7,355 bases of DNA from JANRLJ01 sp034437895 (GTDB lineage: Bacteria; Chloroflexota; Anaerolineae; Aggregatilineales; Phototrophicaceae): NCBI GenBank assembly GCA_034437895.1, contig DAOTTO010000634.1:1-7355 (forward strand). The letters are read 5' to 3'. Below are positions 5,863-7,355 of this stretch, piece after piece. Both the position numbers and the translations under genes were made by a program. The notes below the pieces were generated by a model. The model made no database searches. It was not told the origin of the DNA and saw nothing but the letters and a program-made list of their open reading frames with translations. Numbering within the stretch: the stretch's first letter is position 1; the number at the start of each line of letters is the position of its first letter.

Positions 5863-6838
5863 TGGTCTAGCAGCCGTAAAATCGACAGTACAAATGATTG
5901 ATGTCGAACACGTCACCTGCCCCGGTTGCGGTGGTGATGATTATGTCATTGTCGCCAACGGCCCGGATTACGAAAATAACTGCTGCGGCGATCAACAATT
6001 TAGTGTCGCACATTGCAAGGTTTGCGGGTTGCATTATCTTAATCCGCGTCCCACTACAGCGATGCTACCGATTATTTACCCGGAAGATGGCTACATCTGC
6101 TATAACTTTTCCGAGAAAAGCAGTTCTTTTGTCGCTCGTGCGCGGCAGCGGCGGGCATTTAGTAAGGTGAAGCCGGTGCTGAAGTATGTTCAACCTGCGA
6201 TGAAAGATTTGCGGGTGATGGACATCGGCGCAGGCGACGGCACACTCCTGCGTTTGTTCCAAGCAGGTGGCGTGCCAGCAACGAATTTGACCGGAATTGA
6301 TATTGACGAAAAAGCTGTGGCCGGGCTGCGTACCCAGGGCTTTAACGGCGCAGTTGCTCGTGCTGAAGAAATGAATTTTCCGCCGAACAGCTTTGACCTG
6401 ATTACGATTTCGCATGTGATCGAGCATGTTGCTGATCCCCGTTTGGTGATGCAGCAGGCGTTTAAAGCCCTTGCACCGGGTGGGGTGATTTGGTTGGAAA
6501 CCCCCAACATCGCGGGCTGGGATTGGGCTTTGTTCAAAAAAGGGACATGGGGGGGGTATCACTTCCCACGCCATTGGACATTATTCACGCCCAAAACGAT
6601 TAGCCGCATGTTGGGAGAAGTCGGCTTTGAAGTGGTCGAAGTGCAGACGCTTTCCGCCACGTTTGTCTGGGTATGGTCGATCAATCATATCCTGCAAAAA
6701 TGGGGCGCGAAAAAATTGGCGCATTTCTTCCGATTGGATAATTTTGTGCCGCTGGGTTTTTTCTGGGCTTTCGATATTTTGCCAAGCATGATGGGGTATT
6801 CGAGCAACATGCGGGCTGTGGCTCGGCGAAAAAGCTAA
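5849..6838 (+). CDS. zinc-ribbon class I SAM methyltransferase (copy B)
   Basis: This 329-residue paralogue of the methyltransferase at 3729 has the same domain order. The zinc ribbon has CPGC at 24-27 and CKVC at 56-59 with LHYLNPRP after it, and the intervening GPDYENNCCGDQ at 38-49 has the same cysteine spacing as copy A. The SAM fold has VMDIGAGDG (123-131), GIDIDE (149-154), VIEHVADP (190-197), APGG (209-212) and ETPN (217-220), then WGGYHFPRHWTLF (234-246). KPGG of copy A is APGG here, a tolerated change. Its start lies inside desaturase B, overlapping by 14 bases, so the two are probably translationally coupled and may be made in fixed ratio. The 15-residue extension before the second methionine has no counterpart in copy A. 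A run of eight G at 6549-6556 sits inside the WGG codons, but the frame is intact. It probably methylates the product or precursor of the adjacent desaturase; this is inferred from context only. Confidence 0.87.
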   Translation: MKLDNGLAAVKSTVQMIDVEHVTCPGCGGDDYVIVANGPDYENNCCGDQQFSVAHCKVCGLHYLNPRPTTAMLPIIYPEDGYICYNFSEKSSSFVARARQRRAFSKVKPVLKYVQPAMKDLRVMDIGAGDGTLLRLFQAGGVPATNLTGIDIDEKAVAGLRTQGFNGAVARAEEMNFPPNSFDLITISHVIEHVADPRLVMQQAFKALAPGGVIWLETPNIAGWDWALFKKGTWGGYHFPRHWTLFTPKTISRMLGEVGFEVVEVQTLSATFVWVWSINHILQKWGAKKLAHFFRLDNFVPLGFFWAFDILPSMMGYSSNMRAVARRKS

Positions 6839-6859
6839 TCCGCAAGTTACAAGATGATG

Positions 6860-6928
6860 TTACGCATTTCAGTTTTCGTTAGGGGCGATTCGCCAAGTTG
6901 CCCCTACAAAAGACCATAACCTGCGTAA
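6860..6928. repeat. nested palindromic intergenic element
   Basis: Two inverted repeats are nested in the 158-base gap between methyltransferase B and desaturase C. The inner arms are TAGGGGC (6880-6886) and GCCCCTA (6900-6906); the outer arms are TTACGCA (6860-6866) and TGCGTAA (6922-6928). Both pairs are perfect. Similar GTAGGGGCG...CGCCCCTAC and acttacgca/tgcgtaagt pieces are, from memory, common dispersed repeats in Chloroflexota and cyanobacteria, so this is probably a decayed mobile-type repeat rather than a site specific to this locus. No T-tract follows, so termination is uncertain. Confidence 0.5.
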
Positions 6929-6978
6929 GATGAACTACAAGGCAGTATGCGATAAGTTACACGAATTTGAAGTGATTT

Positions 6979-6984
6979 AAGAGG
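6979..6984 (+). promoter_or_regulatory. Shine-Dalgarno AAGAGG of desaturase C
   Basis: AAGAGG is a good match to the anti-SD complement but lies 12 bases before ATG 6997, longer than usual. No nearer in-frame start exists, and the N-terminal length before the first conserved Trp (W30, against W25 and W22 in A and B) fits this ATG. Confidence 0.45.
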
Positions 6985-6996
6985 ACACTAACCACG

Positions 6997-7355
6997 ATGA
7001 CCGAGATCATCCGCGAGACAGAAAACTGGAATAACTTGTCTTCCTACGAACAAGAAGACCCAGCGCAAAAAATTGCCAAAAAATGGCTGACAAAAGAAGA
7101 CTTGGTGGAATTGAGCCGGATTAAGCCTTGGCGCTGGATTGTGGAGCTGGCGATTACATGGACGCTCATTATTGCTGCGCTCCAATTTACCGTCATGTCC
7201 CGTTCACCCATTGCCTATATCGCCGCCTTCTTTTTTATCGGCTGTTTACAAAACGCGCTGATTCAGTGGCGGCATGAAGCCTCTCATTTTAGCCTGACGC
7301 GCAACAAAAAACTCAACGACCTGCTTGGAGATGTGTTCATCGCGGGGCCAGTCGG
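6997..7355 (+). CDS. membrane fatty-acid-desaturase family protein (desaturase C), 3' end outside window
   Basis: The first 119 codons of a third desaturase paralogue are present; the window ends inside the gene. The visible part has the shared KKWLTKEDLVELSRIK lead-in (28-43), a hydrophobic pair at about 47-65/71-88 and histidine box 1, HEASH, at 93-97, followed by FSLTRNKKLND (98-108) and FIAGPVG. Boxes 2 and 3 would lie beyond the edge, so activity cannot be judged. In the box 1 loop it matches desaturase A exactly (SLTRNKKLND) but not B, and a 26-base stretch (7291-7316) is identical to 2829-2854 in A. Its N-terminus is longer and more acidic than the others. By analogy with the two preceding modules, a zinc-ribbon methyltransferase gene may follow. 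Confidence 0.88.
   Translation, partial: MTEIIRETENWNNLSSYEQEDPAQKIAKKWLTKEDLVELSRIKPWRWIVELAITWTLIIAALQFTVMSRSPIAYIAAFFFIGCLQNALIQWRHEASHFSLTRNKKLNDLLGDVFIAGPV

Noticed and set aside
6065..6574. Long open frame on the - strand (169 codons)
   Set aside because: It is antisense to methyltransferase B; its apparent residues mirror the conserved forward codons and no family is recognisable.

Overview
The window looks like bacterial chromosomal DNA of moderate G+C content. All seven recognisable genes lie on the + strand. The lineage is suggested rather than shown. C/G-rich double-hairpin repeats (about 1-97), a second nested palindrome carrying TAGGGGC/GCCCCTA arms (6860-6928), and lipid-type desaturases beside many SAM methyltransferases resemble what is seen in Chloroflexota (Anaerolineae-like) genomes. 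Cyanobacteria carry similar repeats, so this is a guess from pattern memory.

Layout. Positions 1-208 are non-coding: a repeat, then a weak promoter candidate. 209-1825 encodes a two-domain protein, a SAM methyltransferase fused to a GT2 (polyprenyl-phosphate-sugar-synthase-like) glycosyltransferase with a C-terminal membrane anchor. 1882-2553 is a stand-alone class I methyltransferase whose stop overlaps the start of desaturase A (2550-3650). Then come zinc-ribbon methyltransferase A (3729-4691), a 109-base gap with a promoter/operator candidate, desaturase B (4801-5862), zinc-ribbon methyltransferase B (5849-6838, overlapping B by 14 bases), a 158-base gap with a nested palindrome, and desaturase C (6997 to the window edge, incomplete).

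The striking feature is the alternating, paralogous order: desaturase, zinc-ribbon methyltransferase, desaturase, zinc-ribbon methyltransferase, desaturase. It looks like repeated tandem duplication of a two-gene module, followed by divergence. The array is probably longer than the window, because desaturase C runs off the end.

How the genes may work together (inference). The three desaturases are integral membrane di-iron enzymes with canonical histidine boxes. The methyltransferases are soluble and unlike cyclopropane-synthase-type lipid methylases in motif and length. With a membrane-anchored glycosyltransferase at the head, a lipid or glycolipid tailoring locus is the most natural reading: successive desaturation or hydroxylation and methylation of an acyl, isoprenoid or lipid-linked sugar substrate. 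The sequence does not identify the substrate.
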